A stretch of DNA of 64,000 nucleotides, taken from Ariolimax columbianus (lineage: Eukaryota > Mollusca > Gastropoda > Stylommatophora > Arionidae). The notes under the pieces are model-generated. The model made no database searches. It saw only the letters and a program-made list of their open reading frames with translations, and was not told the origin of the DNA. Shown in pieces: positions 23,041 to 33,699 of the stretch. Made by a program: the position numbers and the translations under genes. The first letter of the stretch is position 1; each line of letters starts with the position of its first letter. Location of the stretch: contig JAVGWX010000003.1 of the NCBI GenBank assembly GCA_036924085.1, positions 117,239,264-117,303,263 on the forward strand, read 5' to 3'.

Positions 23041-23345
23041 CACTGTCATGAAAGGGATAATCAATTCAAAAGACTGGTTTCATTTGGAGCGCTGTTTGTT
23101 GTTTACAGTAAATAAAGAAAAGAAGATGGGTATTCAGTTTGTTTCAGAGCAGGATTCTGTGAAAGGATCACTCTCAGCGGTGATTTGTACCGTTAATTTG
23201 TTTTATTTCTCTGTGGGGATAATGTATGGATTGATTATAAACCTTGGTACAATATGAGTGCTCATGATTTATGTAATTTAATTGGCCAATACACGTGACA
23301 TGTTATGGGTATTTTCTGATTAGTCCGACGGCCTACTATACAGAT
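23009..23345 (+). repeat. dispersed repeat M, copy 1
   Basis: About 335 bp, related to 42820-43180 in the same orientation. Shared strings include GAAGATGGGTATT, AGTTTGTTT, ATGTATGGATTGATTATAAA and CCTTGG-ACAATATGA. A + strand frame of 114 codons (22913-23257) crosses it but is not conserved in the other copy, so I regard it as non-coding. No known family recognised. Confidence 0.7.
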
Positions 23346-23698
23346 GACCATGATCAAACCGTACTTCAGCAGATGAGAAACAACAAGGCAAGGCGTTACA
23401 CTTAAAATAGCAAGGCTATTTTATCCGTGGTTTATAACTGCCAGGGATGCAACCTATGAAAAGTAGATGCTGGATAAGCTCTGAGTCGCTCAAAAGTCAA
23501 CGGAGTGCAGAACATTAGTGGTCTTTCTATCGCACTGAATTGTAAACACAGAAAATAGGCGCCAAACTGACTTCAATGACGTCCTAGATACTGCATTGCT
23601 AAGAAAGTGCAGAGATAGTAGGGTCATGTGGTTTTCACGGACATCAGTTCTTCATGATCTGATGGAAAATATAGAAAACTAAAAAACTAGAAAACAAA
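23346..23698. other. no recognisable gene
   Basis: Short frames only; nothing seen. Confidence 0.5.
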
Positions 23699-24140
23699 AC
23701 TACACTTCCTCACAGCGGGTAACTACACATCTGACACACGATAAACAACACTACACCTCCTCACAGCATCTAACTACATATCTGACACACGAGAAACAAA
23801 ACTACACTTCCTCACAGCGGGTAACTACACATATGACACACGAGAAACAACACTACACCTCCTCACAGCATCTAACTACACATCTGACAAACGAGAAACA
23901 AATCTACACTTCCTCACAGCGTCTAACTATACATATGGCACGAGAGAAAGAAAACTACGCCTCCTCGCAGCTTCCAACTACACATCTAGCACACGAAAAA
24001 CAAAATGCGTCCTCACAGCGTCTAAACACACATCTGTCACAAGAGAAAGAAAACTACGCCTCCTCACAGCTTCTAACTACACATCTGGCACACGAGAAAA
24101 AAAACTACACCGCCTGAATGCGTCTAACGACGCACATATA
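23699..24140 (+). repeat. 51-bp minisatellite, about 8.5 units, open frame
   Basis: Units of 51 bp (one of 48 bp) with the core CTCCTCACAGC-TCTAACTAC. The + strand frame is open across all units from about 23680 to the stop at 24115. It encodes 17-residue repeats of the form T-T-H-L-x-H-E-K-Q-N-Y-x-S-S-Q-x-L. The longest ATG-started frame begins at 23833 (94 aa). No splice sites, signal peptide or known domain; coding status is unproven. Confidence 0.75.
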
Positions 24141-24589
24141 TAGAAGTGGAAGAAGTAGAAATACATTTTCAAATACATTTTTCATATTTACATTTGTAGA
24201 AACATTACACTTTGCTAGAAAGCTTATTAAAACGCGTTAAAACGAAATGTTGATGGCACAAAGAGAAACAGCACTACAAGAAAGAAGGAACTACTTGGCT
24301 AGAGAGTGACGAATCGTCTCACAATGAGTAAGAATCTGTTGCTCAGTGACTCATTAGTGAGACTTAAATATCAATATTTATCAGACAATCTTTGATTTGG
24401 AGAAAATTATAACGCGTGTCTAGGAAAATACCAGACTTACAGATAAGACCATGGCCACTGTCTACGATATCTGTGTCATTAGTGCGCTTCTAGACGGAAG
24501 CAATACGTATGCAACCTATGCCAAGCAAAGCAAAGGCTGAACACCTTTCATCTACGGGGCCTTAGTTTCATCCTAGAATCTCAAAGGTT
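24141..24589. other. no recognisable gene
   Basis: Nothing supported. Confidence 0.5.
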
Positions 24590-27500
24590 AGTTAGTGAGT
24601 TGTCCATAGCAAGTGAAGATGGCGACAGCGTCAGACATGTTTATTCAGATGTGACTGCATGACTGTACAGTCCGATCTGAGAGCGGCAAACTCTACCGCA
24701 CGTAGGGCACACGTGAACAACATTTGCAGTTGGGCAGTCTTGCATTCTTTCCTTTCGTGCAGCTCGCTTTCCCGGCGCCTCCATGATGGTCCTCTGCTCA
24801 GCAGTGCAAGCATCATGTGTGACGGCAGTGCGCTAGGCTGAGCGGTTCGGTGCAAGCTGCTCCCAGTCAGCAACATTAATGGAGAACTGTCCTGTCATAA
24901 GCTCACCGTACAACAGTTGTTTAGGGAGGAGATCATTTGTTGAAGTGCGAACAACATGTTCTGTCCATCTGATCTGGGCTCTCTGTAGCAGCGTATGGAT
25001 ACCAGAGAGTCTCGCCCTTTCTGCTGGAAGTAGTTGGGCACTATGCCCTACCAACGGATTTTGAGCAGTATGCGGAGACAGTTAACATGGAAATTATTAG
25101 GTTTCCTGACATGCCTGCTACAGACTGTCTATGTTTTGCATGCGTACAGAAGGGTTTTTAACACAACAGCACTATACACACTAATTTTGGTGGCAACACT
25201 GATTCCCTGCTGGTCCCAAACATTCTCTCTTAGTCTTCCGAAAGCAGCACTCTCCTTGGAAATCATTCTGTGGACCTCAGAGCCAATATTTTTTTCTCTG
25301 GTGAGGGTACTGACAAGGTAGGTAAAGCTAGCAACTGCTTTAAGGCGATGTCCCTGTACAGTGACGTTTGGTCCGTAGTAGGGCTCCCTGGGCGCAGGTA
25401 GAAACATTACCTCCCTTTTCTTGGTGTTTACAGTAAGAACAAAATTAGTGCACGCAGTTGAAAACTCATTCATGATTGTCTGCATGTCCTGTTCTGAGCA
25501 GATGTTAATTGCTCAGACGTAGGCAAAGAAAAGATCTTAGATAGTTGCGTCTTTCACCTTTATGATGACCTTTAGGCGCCTCAGAGTGAACAGCTAACCA
25601 TCCGTCTGGTATCTGATCTGTATGCCAGTGTCACAGTCACGTGTTGCATCAGAAAGCATGGCTGCAGATACCATGCTAAAAAGTGTTGGGACCAGCATAC
25701 TGTTTGACTCCATGTATGACAGGGAATGATGTAGAGAGTTCACCATCATTCAGTACATGAAACTGATGGACGACTGTGATGAATTTTTCGGGCAACCGAA
25801 TTTCGCCATAATTTTCCAGAGTCCGTCTCTGTTGGCGGTGTCAAAGGCCTTCGTCAGGTCAACAAAAGTCGTGTACAGATCACGATGCTGTTTCTGAAAT
25901 TTCTCTTGGATTTAACGAGCAAACGTCATGTCAACCTTCCCACGACCAGCTCGGAAACCACATTGACTCTCTGGGAGTAGCTTCTGCTCGAGATGAATTG
26001 TTAAGCGGTTCAATAAAACTTGAGCTAACAATTTTTCGTTTATCAACAGGAGAGATCCATCTGTGGTTATAACAAGATTGACGATTACCCTTGTACTTGC
26101 ACATGTGGACAATAGTGGCATCTTTCAGTTCATGCGGAAAATGACCTGTATCCAAAATTGAGCAAAAGAGGTATGTTAGCTTGTGTAGCAGTACATGGCC
26201 TCCTGTCATGTAGAGCTCAGCAGGAATAGCATATGACCCGGGAGCTTTGCCACTGGACATTAAGCCGATTGCTTTCTCAACCTCATCTGTACTAGGCGGG
26301 ATGGCCACCCTGTCATTGACTTCAACTTGAGGTATGCATTTTATGGCTAATTCACTGATGGTGGACTGACAGTTTAAGATAGCACTGAAGTGCTCTGACC
26401 ATCGCTCCAGAATGTCGACAGTGTCGATCATCAGTGCCGTGCCATCAGCATTAAAAACAGGAGATGAATGATATGACCTGGGACCATAGACCGTCTTCGG
26501 GACATCATAAAACCGATTTGACTTATTTGTGTCTGCGTGCCGCTGGATTTCATCTGCTTTGCTGTTAAGCCAGGCATCCTGCATAGTCCTGATCTGGTTC
26601 TGGACAATCCTGCGAATATTGGTGAGCGCAATCTTTTTGGGAGATGAAGGAGGGATCGTCTAGGTGAACTTTTAATAAACGATGTTTTTCATCCAATAAA
26701 GTCTTGGTAGCCTCATCGTTGTCATCAATCCAGTCTTGGTTTTTGAGAGCTGCATGACCCAAATACTCAGAAACGGTAGAGTAGACAGCATCCTTTAGAA
26801 AGGCCATTTGTCATCGACAGTCTCCGTACATGGCTATGTGTCCGCCAGCTAGCTGTTCGGAGCCATAGAAATGCTTACCGCATGGGTCCCACTTTGCAGA
26901 TTGGAGATGTTAAGTCTCTTCTAAGGTTTTCAAACCTGGTGACGTCGCGCAGGCTCTATGTGGAAGTTAAACTTTGACACAATGGGTCTGTGATCTGTCC
27001 AACACTCGGCACCGAACACAAGCTTTGTCACTCGTACATCTCGTCTGTCCCTTTTTCTGGTGAGGACATAGTCAATAAGATGCCACTGCTTAGAGCGGGG
27101 ATGCATCCACGACGTTTTGTTGCGACTGGACAGCCGGAACATGGTGTTGGTGATGGAGAGCTCATGGGTGGCACAGAGGTCCAGCAATAGCAACCCATTG
27201 CTGTTGCACTTGCCCGTGCCATGTACCCCAAGTACACCTTCCAAGAACTAATGGTCGGCCCTTATTCTGGCATTGAAGTCACCAAGGATAACAAGCTTAT
27301 CGGACTTTGAAACCGACAAGATGAGGGAGTTCAACTCCTCGTAGAATTTATTTTTGATTTATTTCCCCAGGATTAGTCATTGTTGGGGCATAGGCGCTGA
27401 TCACTGTAATGCTACCTCTATGTCCCAGTGAGAGTTGCACAGTCATTAGCTGATCATTGATACTCTGTGGTGGTCGAACAATCACGTGGACTAGATGAGA

Positions 27501-27735
27501 CCTGATGGCGAATCCGACGTCAGCTTGTTGTCTTTCTGTTATATGGCGCCCACTCCAGAAGAACGTGTATCCGCCCAAAATCTGGTCTCGCTAAGAGCAG
27601 CCACATCCACCTTGTAGCATGCCAGTTCTATGGACACAAGTGCCGTCCTCCTTTCGGGTCTATCGGCCTTGGTGATGTCAAGTAATGTGCGCATGTTCCA
27701 CGTGCCGAAGTTAAGAGCCTTCATTCCGTATCAAT
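24590..27735 (-). mobile_element. near full-length endonuclease/RT LINE, copy B
   Basis: On the - strand, in order: endonuclease (LNFGTWNMRTLLD at 27720; VAALSETRF; GYTFFWSGRHITERQQADVG; ITVISAYAPT; HLIDYVLTRKRDRRDV; CWTDHRPIVSKF at about 26990), linker, RT (EKAIGLMSSGKAPGSYAIPA at about 26230; HELKDATIVHM at about 26110; EFSTACTNFVLTVNTKKRE at about 25430), C-terminus (LLQRAQIRWTEHVV at about 24975) and a finger (CPTCGRVCRSQIGLYSH, about 24665-24715). The YxDD box is destroyed (YV then stop, near 25520). The 3' end CTGTCGCCATCTTC..TATGG lies at about 24605-24635. The endonuclease resembles the RTE/CFDP2-type fold by motif; exact clade not settled. Inactive. Confidence 0.88.
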
Positions 27736-27925
27736 CACACGCTACATTTAAAAGCGTCTCAAAGATAGTCAGGATAACAAACGCATGGGTACATGTCCAC
27801 ACCGGTCTCCCAAGTATGTAGGCAGCGAAGACTGCGTTATCTTTGCCACGTTCGACTATTCGTTGCAAGTGTGAAGACGGTCGCATCCCCAAAATATTAT
27901 GTAAGGAAACTTGGCGTGTGGTAAA
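27736..27925. other. short spacer between LINE copies
   Basis: No feature seen. Confidence 0.5.
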
Positions 27926-28672
27926 AGGACAGTTAACTTCAGTATACCGGTTTAGTTTACTGCCCTTAACCTTTATACTGGTTTAGGTAGCTCTACAGAG
28001 ACTGTATACAAGCAATTTATTCTACTTCACCGATACTGAAAATAATTTGAGCATCAAATCTATTTTTTAATGCGTTAACTGACTCTGCCTACACTACATC
28101 CTGCGGCAATGCATTCCATGAATTCACCACTCAATGACTTATAAAAATGTTTCCTAATATCTAATTTGGACCTGTCTTTAAACAATTTGTAGCCGGTCGT
28201 ACTTTGGAAAAAAAACTTGGTATAGTCTAATTCATCCTTTCCATTTGTTAATCTATAAACTTGTATTAATTCATCTAGAATTCTCTGTTCGAGACACTGA
28301 AACCCAGTCTTTCCTCAACTATAATTCTGAAACTCCACGATCATTTTTGTAGCTCTTCTTTGTATCCTTTGCAGCACTACACACATTACTCCAATTTAGG
28401 ACCAATGATTTATATAGTTTGACTATTACTTATCTGCACTTATGTGAAATGTTTCTTTTGATCAAGCCCAACATGGCATTAACCTTTTAACTTTTTTCAC
28501 TGCCACCTGGACTTGCTCCCTAAGCTTTCCTGTATGATCTATCATAACTCCTAATTTCCTTTCCATTTTTATAATTCTAGTATTGTTCTCTTCCATCGTG
28601 TAATTATATTCATTATTGGATCTTCCTATGTGGGTGACTGTACATTTTTCTACATTAAACTCCATCTGTCAG
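27926..28672 (-). mobile_element. CR1/L2-like LINE, C-terminal RT fragment
   Basis: MEFNVEKCTVTHIGRSNNE at 28665, then QVQVAVKKVKRLM, a LERVQRRATKMI-like block near 28360 and the 3' UTR with AACCAGTATAAAGGTTAAGG (read on -) at about 27960-27985. Frameshifted throughout. Its left boundary matches the start of the related fragment at 4745. Confidence 0.82.
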
Positions 28673-29109
28673 CTCTCGGACCTGAAGAGTCACATCAGAC
28701 TCCAAAACTCAACTCTTGCAATACAGAGAAGTGAAAAGACAACGGCACAAGGCAAAATGCAACCAAAGAGTTGCTAATCGCAGTATTCTTTAAACAGAAT
28801 TACTGAAAATGTGCTTCTACTACTGTTTGATCTGTTCTCTAATATTTGATAGTCATACATTTTAGACATTGATGGGTTAAATGTAAAAGTAATATAATGT
28901 GTACAAACAGAAAATATGCAACAGCTCAAACAAGTTCGAAACTACCATTCCTATTTAGCTAGCTTCTTATATAACAAAATTAACCTTTCGTGACCGATAA
29001 TGACAACATGACTGACTGGATTGTTGGCACTGTCGCTTTTCAACTAAACTAGTACAACTGCATATGCGGCTGCAGACTTTTTATGAGTAAACACAAGGAC
29101 TGAACAGTA
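28673..29109. other. upstream region of the HIG1-domain gene
   Basis: AT-rich, and it must hold the promoter and 5' UTR of the gene at 29110. I see no convincing TATA box or initiator to place the transcription start. Confidence 0.4.
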
Positions 29110-31889
29110 ATGGCAGAATCTAACGACACCTCACATATTTCCCCAGCGCGCGATTTGAGAAATGCTGGAATAAACCATAACGAATTATCATATCTACCGC
29201 CGCCAGAATCATCCTATGTACAACATGGAATTCGTGAAAAACTAATCATGAAGACTAAAGAGAATCCGTTTGTCCCTCTCGGTAAGCATTCCGTGGCGTT
29301 GATACAACTCACTTGTTACTTGTACTTACTTGCAAATTGTTGCTCTTACAGTAAACAGATGAGCAAAGCAAAGTTAAACGTGCTGTTGACATATCAAAAT
29401 TTAATAGTCTAGAGTTTGTGTTTAATAATTTTAAATAAATAATCAATATTTGGGTGAATTTGTTGAAGCTAGCAGCAGCATCTAAAATAATTAATATATA
29501 ATATAATAATAATAGTTGCCCATCTCTAGCAAAGATGACGACAGCATAAGACTTGTGCTGCGAGATGTCTTATGATTTAAACTACACTAGAACACAGCTA
29601 AAAATTAGAACACACTCACACTACACATTATTTAATAATTTAAAATTATTATATATATATATATGAAAGTTTGCAGGCGTGATTTCTCCAAGTCCACTCC
29701 AACACGCCAGATACATCTGCATAATTATATGTACAAATATTGATTTGTGTGGTCATACTAAAATTGTAATAATCTGTTGTTAATGCAATATAAATTATAA
29801 TATCATTGTCTCAACATCGTGAGACGGTCATTTCTCTAGAACCCGAAAGGCAAATAACATAGATGCCTTCCAAGATACAAATGGTGAAAACTAAAAAAGC
29901 TTGAGCAAAACCATGAGGAATGCAGGATAGAATTGGCAGGTGTTGGAGATGACTGTGAAGGACAGAGACAGACTTTAGTTGAAAATCTATGCTGCACACA
30001 AATGAGATCTTGAATGTGGAGTCGGGATGCATTAATTTGTTCAGGACAGCTTTCTTTCTCTGAGCCTCGATGATGGAGTTTCACTCTTTGATCTCAGCTG
30101 TGATACCAGCATGCCAGGTGTAATGATTCTGTGCAAGTATCTCCTATGCTGTGACATCAATGTTGAAGTTTTTCAGAGATATTTTCAAGGAGTCTCTATA
30201 GCATTTCTTCTGTTCCCCTGATGATCGTCTGCTTGTTGTGAGCTCACCTAATAGCAACTGCTTGGGTAGACTCATCAAGCATGCAATTAACATGTACAGT
30301 CCATCTTATCTGGGCTTTTTGCAAAAGCATATAGATCAGTGCTCTTCAACTTGGGCGCTAGTTAGTGGGCAATTTTACCTTTCAGGTAGGCGGAAGCAGA
30401 ATAATTACATTTTTTATTTAAAATATTGTATTATTACTGCAATGCAGAGGCTACAAACCTGAGGAAACTGACAGAAAACCAACAAAAGTGAACATTTTGA
30501 CTGCCAGTGTTTTTCCAGTGACAGCACATGGCTGTGAAATATTTACAGTTACCCAAACCTCAAAGAAGAGAATTGAGCCCTTCAAGTCTAAATGTTTCAA
30601 AATGTTTTCAGAATACCATGGACCAAAAATAAAAAGAAGAACGCAGACATTCTACAAGAGTTGGACATAGAGGAGAACTGGTTCATAAATTCTATCATGC
30701 ACAAAAACATGAAATACTTTGATCACATCAAAAGACACAATGTTCTTGAGAGAACAGTAATGGGAGTTATGGTGCTGGGCAAGAAACGCAGAGACAGACC
30801 AAGAAGATGATGGCACCAAGATGTCAAAGAATTCTTTCGCATAACTCTGGAGCAGGCTGGAGATTTGACAAAAGATTTAGTTTCTTTCAGATGAGCTGTG
30901 GTGTGAGCGATGTTCTGCAAAGGTCATGATGATGTAATAAAAACATACAAAATACACAGACTGAGTAGACGATCACGAAATTGTCTTTAATTTAGAAATT
31001 AGTGGGTGGTAAGGAAAATGTATTCTCACGAAAGTCCTGGTATAGATGTGCAATATGTTTGACTTGCTAAGAATTTCAGAGTTAGGTATTTCGTCATGCC
31101 ACCTGATCCTGAGCAGCATACACAGACAGCTCATGTGAAAATGATTTCTGTCTGTTGTATCTGCAATATATTGTCTGTGTTTCACAGGCATGCAGCAGAG
31201 TGATTAATACTATACAACAATACTCTTTACCTTTGTTGTGAAACTGCCTTATTGGTTTCAGGCATTTGCTTGCAGCCTTACAAATGCAGAGGTTGTCTTT
31301 GTATTCCTGATGTTGACCTCAGGAGTCGATATTCATAGGCATAACTTCAAAGATATTTCTGACACACCAAATCACTCCATAGATTTTGATCAGAGTTGAT
31401 AATTCCTTTGTGTGCAGTTTACTAAATATTAACATGCTGTTGTCAAATTCATGTACATGACATGACTTTCTACACTGACTTTCTCATTTATTTATATTTT
31501 GTTGTGGTAACATAATCTAGTTACTTTATGGTAGTAATACCCAATAGCATCAATGCATTTTTGAAACTGTTTCTTCTCACATGTCTTTTTGTAAATGCAT
31601 TTAGGCATTAGGAGGGAGATTAGATTGTTTAGAATATACTTATTGATTCATTTATGGTTTCAATAATCTACTGTATTAATTTATTTATAATTGATTTGCT
31701 TTGATATGTTTTTCAGGAGTAATTTTTACCACAGTGGTACTTGGTATGGGCTTGTGGTCCATGAGATCTGGTAGTGGCCGTAAAGCTCAGATACTGATGA
31801 GGTTACGTGTTGGAGGACAGGCATTTGCTATATTTGCTATGTTGGGTGGGGTATATTATAAAACAAAGGCTAACAAATCTGGTCACTAA
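29110..31889 (+). CDS. HIG1 domain protein (HIGD2A-like), two coding exons
   Basis: CDS = 29110-29281 joined to 31717-31889, 114 aa. The donor is G/GTAAGC after 29281; the acceptor is TTTTTCAG before 31717; the phase-1 junction gives continuous PFVPLGVIFTTVVLG. Residues 1-50 are polar; ENPFVPLG then begins the HIG1 domain, which has two hydrophobic segments (about 58-72 and 91-106) around the loop SGRKAQILMRLRVGGQ, as in HIG1 proteins (RSQ-MMRTRI-AQG in vertebrates). The family resides in the mitochondrial inner membrane. HIGD2A is known for cytochrome c oxidase/respiratory supercomplex assembly. Length is close to HIGD2A (about 106 aa). The start is the first Met in exon 1. The 2.4-kb intron is filled with nested transposons. 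HIGD1-type is less likely given PFVPLG and the long N-terminus. Confidence 0.9.
29590..30003 (-). repeat. dispersed repeat X, copy 1
   Basis: About 410 bp, related in inverted orientation to 32180-32535. Shared (read on -): GCATAGATTTTCAACTAA, GTCTGTCTCTGTCC, CCTGCATTCCTCATGGTTTT, CTTTCGGGTTCTAG, TGACCACACAA and GCAAACTTTCAT. Non-coding; the - strand frames of 73 and 82 codons here are artefacts. Confidence 0.75.
30337..31039. mobile_element. hAT-like insertion, 703 bp
   Basis: Begins CAGTGCTCTTCAACTTGGGC and ends (reversed) CAGGACTTTCG, flanked by ATATAGAT (30329-30336) and GTATAGAT (31040-31047), an 8-bp duplication with one mismatch. Removing the insert and one duplicate joins the host LINE in frame (LHIYMLLQKAQIRW). 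The CAGNG..TCAA start and 8-bp duplication fit hAT elements, but the terminal symmetry is weak. It has no transposase and carries a LINE scrap at 30460-30945. Confidence 0.65.
30460..30945 (+). mobile_element. LINE C-terminal remnant with ATG-type end
   Basis: The + strand gives HGCEIFTVTQTSKKRIEPF, FINSIMHKNMKYFDHIKRHN, LERTVMGVMVLGKKRRDRPR and ITLEQAGDLTKD, ending CKGHDDV over GATGATG (30925-30937). It parallels 47690-48160 and 51380-51785. This is the segment after the RT in group (d) LINEs. It is a passenger inside the 30337-31039 insertion. Confidence 0.8.
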
Positions 31890-32129
31890 CATTTACTAGT
31901 TTGTTAGGAATTTGCATACAACTGTGATTCTTGTGTTGATTATCAGCATTATAATAGCTTTTATTATTAATTAGTGTTAATTTGATTTAATGCAATATCA
32001 GCATTGGCAATTTTGGAAAATTGACTGACATATCAAAGTGAACATTCAAAAGTCCATGATATTTTTATGACAAGCATATCAAAGTTAGCATTCTTAAGTC
32101 TATGCTCTTTTTCAAAATGTTGAGAATGA

Positions 32130-32535
32130 AAATCTTGTCACTTCCTATGGAGAAAGATTTTCAACTAACACACCAAGTCTGTCTCTGTCCGTCGCACTCT
32201 TTTCTGATAATCAATCACAAGCTTGTCACTTTCTATGGAGCATAGATTTTCAACTAACACACAAGTCTGTCTCTGTCCTTGCACTCTTTTCTAACACCTG
32301 TGACTTCTGTCCTGCATTCCTCATGGTTTTCTCATGCTTTCTTCATCAATGGTGTCTTGGACAGCCTACATGTCTCGTGTCTTTCGGGTTCTAGATAATG
32401 ACTTTTAGGTAATGATATTGCATTAATAATTATTAACAACAAATTATAATAATTTGATTTTGACCACACAAGTAAATAATTCTACAAATTATGCAAATGT
32501 ATTTGTTGTGGGAGAAATCATGTGTGCAAACTTTC
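32130..32535 (+). repeat. dispersed repeat X, copy 2, with tandem start
   Basis: An inverted partner of 29590-30003. Its left part is tandemly doubled: CTTGTCACTTCCTATGGAG (32136) and CTTGTCACTTTCTATGGAG (32223), each followed by ATTTTCAACTAACACAC, about 87 bp per unit. It lies about 240 bp downstream of the HIG1 gene's stop codon. Confidence 0.75.
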
Positions 32536-33059
32536 ATCTGCATGTGTTCTAGTATACTCAACTGTTACTAAGTTACATCCAAGTACTCAAACTATCTAAT
32601 TAAACAAAGACTGATGAGCTATGAAGAATATGTACTGTCCGACAAGATATAGCTGTTGATGCTAGTGTTCCCTCCAGGCTGTGCATAGCGCATCCACACC
32701 AACAAATATCTCAAGCACAAAATAATACAATCACTTGGATGTACTTGTTTGTCAATCATAGATAGTATCACAGCAGTGAAAGTCCGTGGTAGAGGTTTTT
32801 GTGTGCAAATTGGGCTATTGCATATTACAGAGGTGCAACTGAAGTTGTGGGTATCATCATCAATGACTATTTCAAAGAAAAACGTAGCGTCATAGCAGAC
32901 AATGCTGTCATGGATGAAGTGTTAGGAAACTTCATTGTATGAGGCGATAAATTGTTTTTGAGGTGGGTGACTAGTTCCTTTCCTCTCTGGTTTTTGTTCT
33001 CTGGCAGTAAGTCAGGTATCAGGTACTCAATTTACAGCTTGGTTGACTAGCATGCTGTT
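32536..33059. other. no recognisable gene
   Basis: Nothing supported. Confidence 0.5.
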
Positions 33060-33375
33060 ATGGGAGGGTCACTGTGGTCGAGAGATAAGGCATTTGCCTC
33101 TCAAAGCAATGAACGGAAACAGCGCCGGTTTTAGCCCCGCAGATTTCCATTGACCCCTGGTCTCAAAGAGGTTGGACCAGAGTGCCTGTATCCTGAATTA
33201 CCTCCAATCGTTTTGACTCAAGTCTTGCCACTGGCCCAAGATAGTTCGGGACCAGAGAGTGAGGTTGATGACCAGTGCTGCTTCTTCCTCACTATAATCC
33301 AAATACAGCGCAAGTTAAATCATCAAGACAAAACAGTCTGATGATGTCATCATTGCTTGCCATGGGCAACTAAAT
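33060..33375 (+). mobile_element. tRNA-derived SINE, family D, copy 1
   Basis: The head GTCACTGTGGTCGAGAGATAAGGC resembles the 5' half of tRNA-Ser/Leu. The B box is eroded (CGGTTTTAGCCCC). The body contains AGAGAGTGAGGTTGATG, CCTCACTATAATCCAAATAC and AGCGCAAGTTAAATCATCAA, and ends GCCATGGGCAACTAA. The second copy is at 33700-34490. Confidence 0.65.
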
Positions 33376-33699
33376 TTTTTTAATGGGAGTTAAACCCAAT
33401 TCCTCTGCCATGTGCTACACTAATCAGACTATCTTGTTAAAGTTTAAATGCATTTCAGAGCAGCTATATTTTGTCTAAAAAACACTGATTTTCTGTACAT
33501 CTCAAACTTAGGTGTCACATACTTACATGTGGAAATGCATATAATGTTACATCTTATGTGTACAGAGCTTGACTTATGCATTAGATTGTCAAAATGATTA
33601 ATGCTTGTTACTAATAACTGTTTTTGAAAGATATCACATGTTGTAAAAATGTAATGTGTATGACTTCACTTAATTATATTGTGTTTAGGTTGTAGCTTG

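Larger units (their letters stand above)
29500..31435 (-). mobile_element. finger-tailed LINE, copy C, with two insertions
   Basis: On the - strand: LITLLHACETQTIYC (about 31190-31240), MLLRIRWHDEIPNSEIL (about 31070-31120) and LHIYT, then interruption by 30337-31039. It resumes as MLLQKAQIRWTVHV (about 30290-30330), then VKLHHRGSEKESCPEQ (about 30030-30080) and HPDSTFKISFVCS (finger start, about 30000), where repeat X (29590-30003) interrupts. It resumes at HKTSRSTSLMLSSSLLEMG (about 29525-29580) with an ATT tail at 29505-29520. Same family as 24590-27735. All within the intron of the HIG1 gene, apart from its 3' edge. Confidence 0.8.

Noticed and set aside
22913..23257. 114-codon + strand frame
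   Set aside because: Crosses a tandem duplication and repeat M; not conserved in the other M copy.
23699..24140. Considered as a CRISPR-like array
   Set aside because: Units are contiguous with no unique spacers; it is a minisatellite in an animal genome.
25034..25321. 95-codon + strand frame with hydrophobic segments
   Set aside because: Antisense shadow of the RT C-terminus of LINE copy B.
29811..30084. Two overlapping frames of 73 and 82 codons on the - strand with a hydrophobic end
   Set aside because: They cross the border between a LINE C-terminus and inserted repeat X; the frame is not kept in the second X copy.
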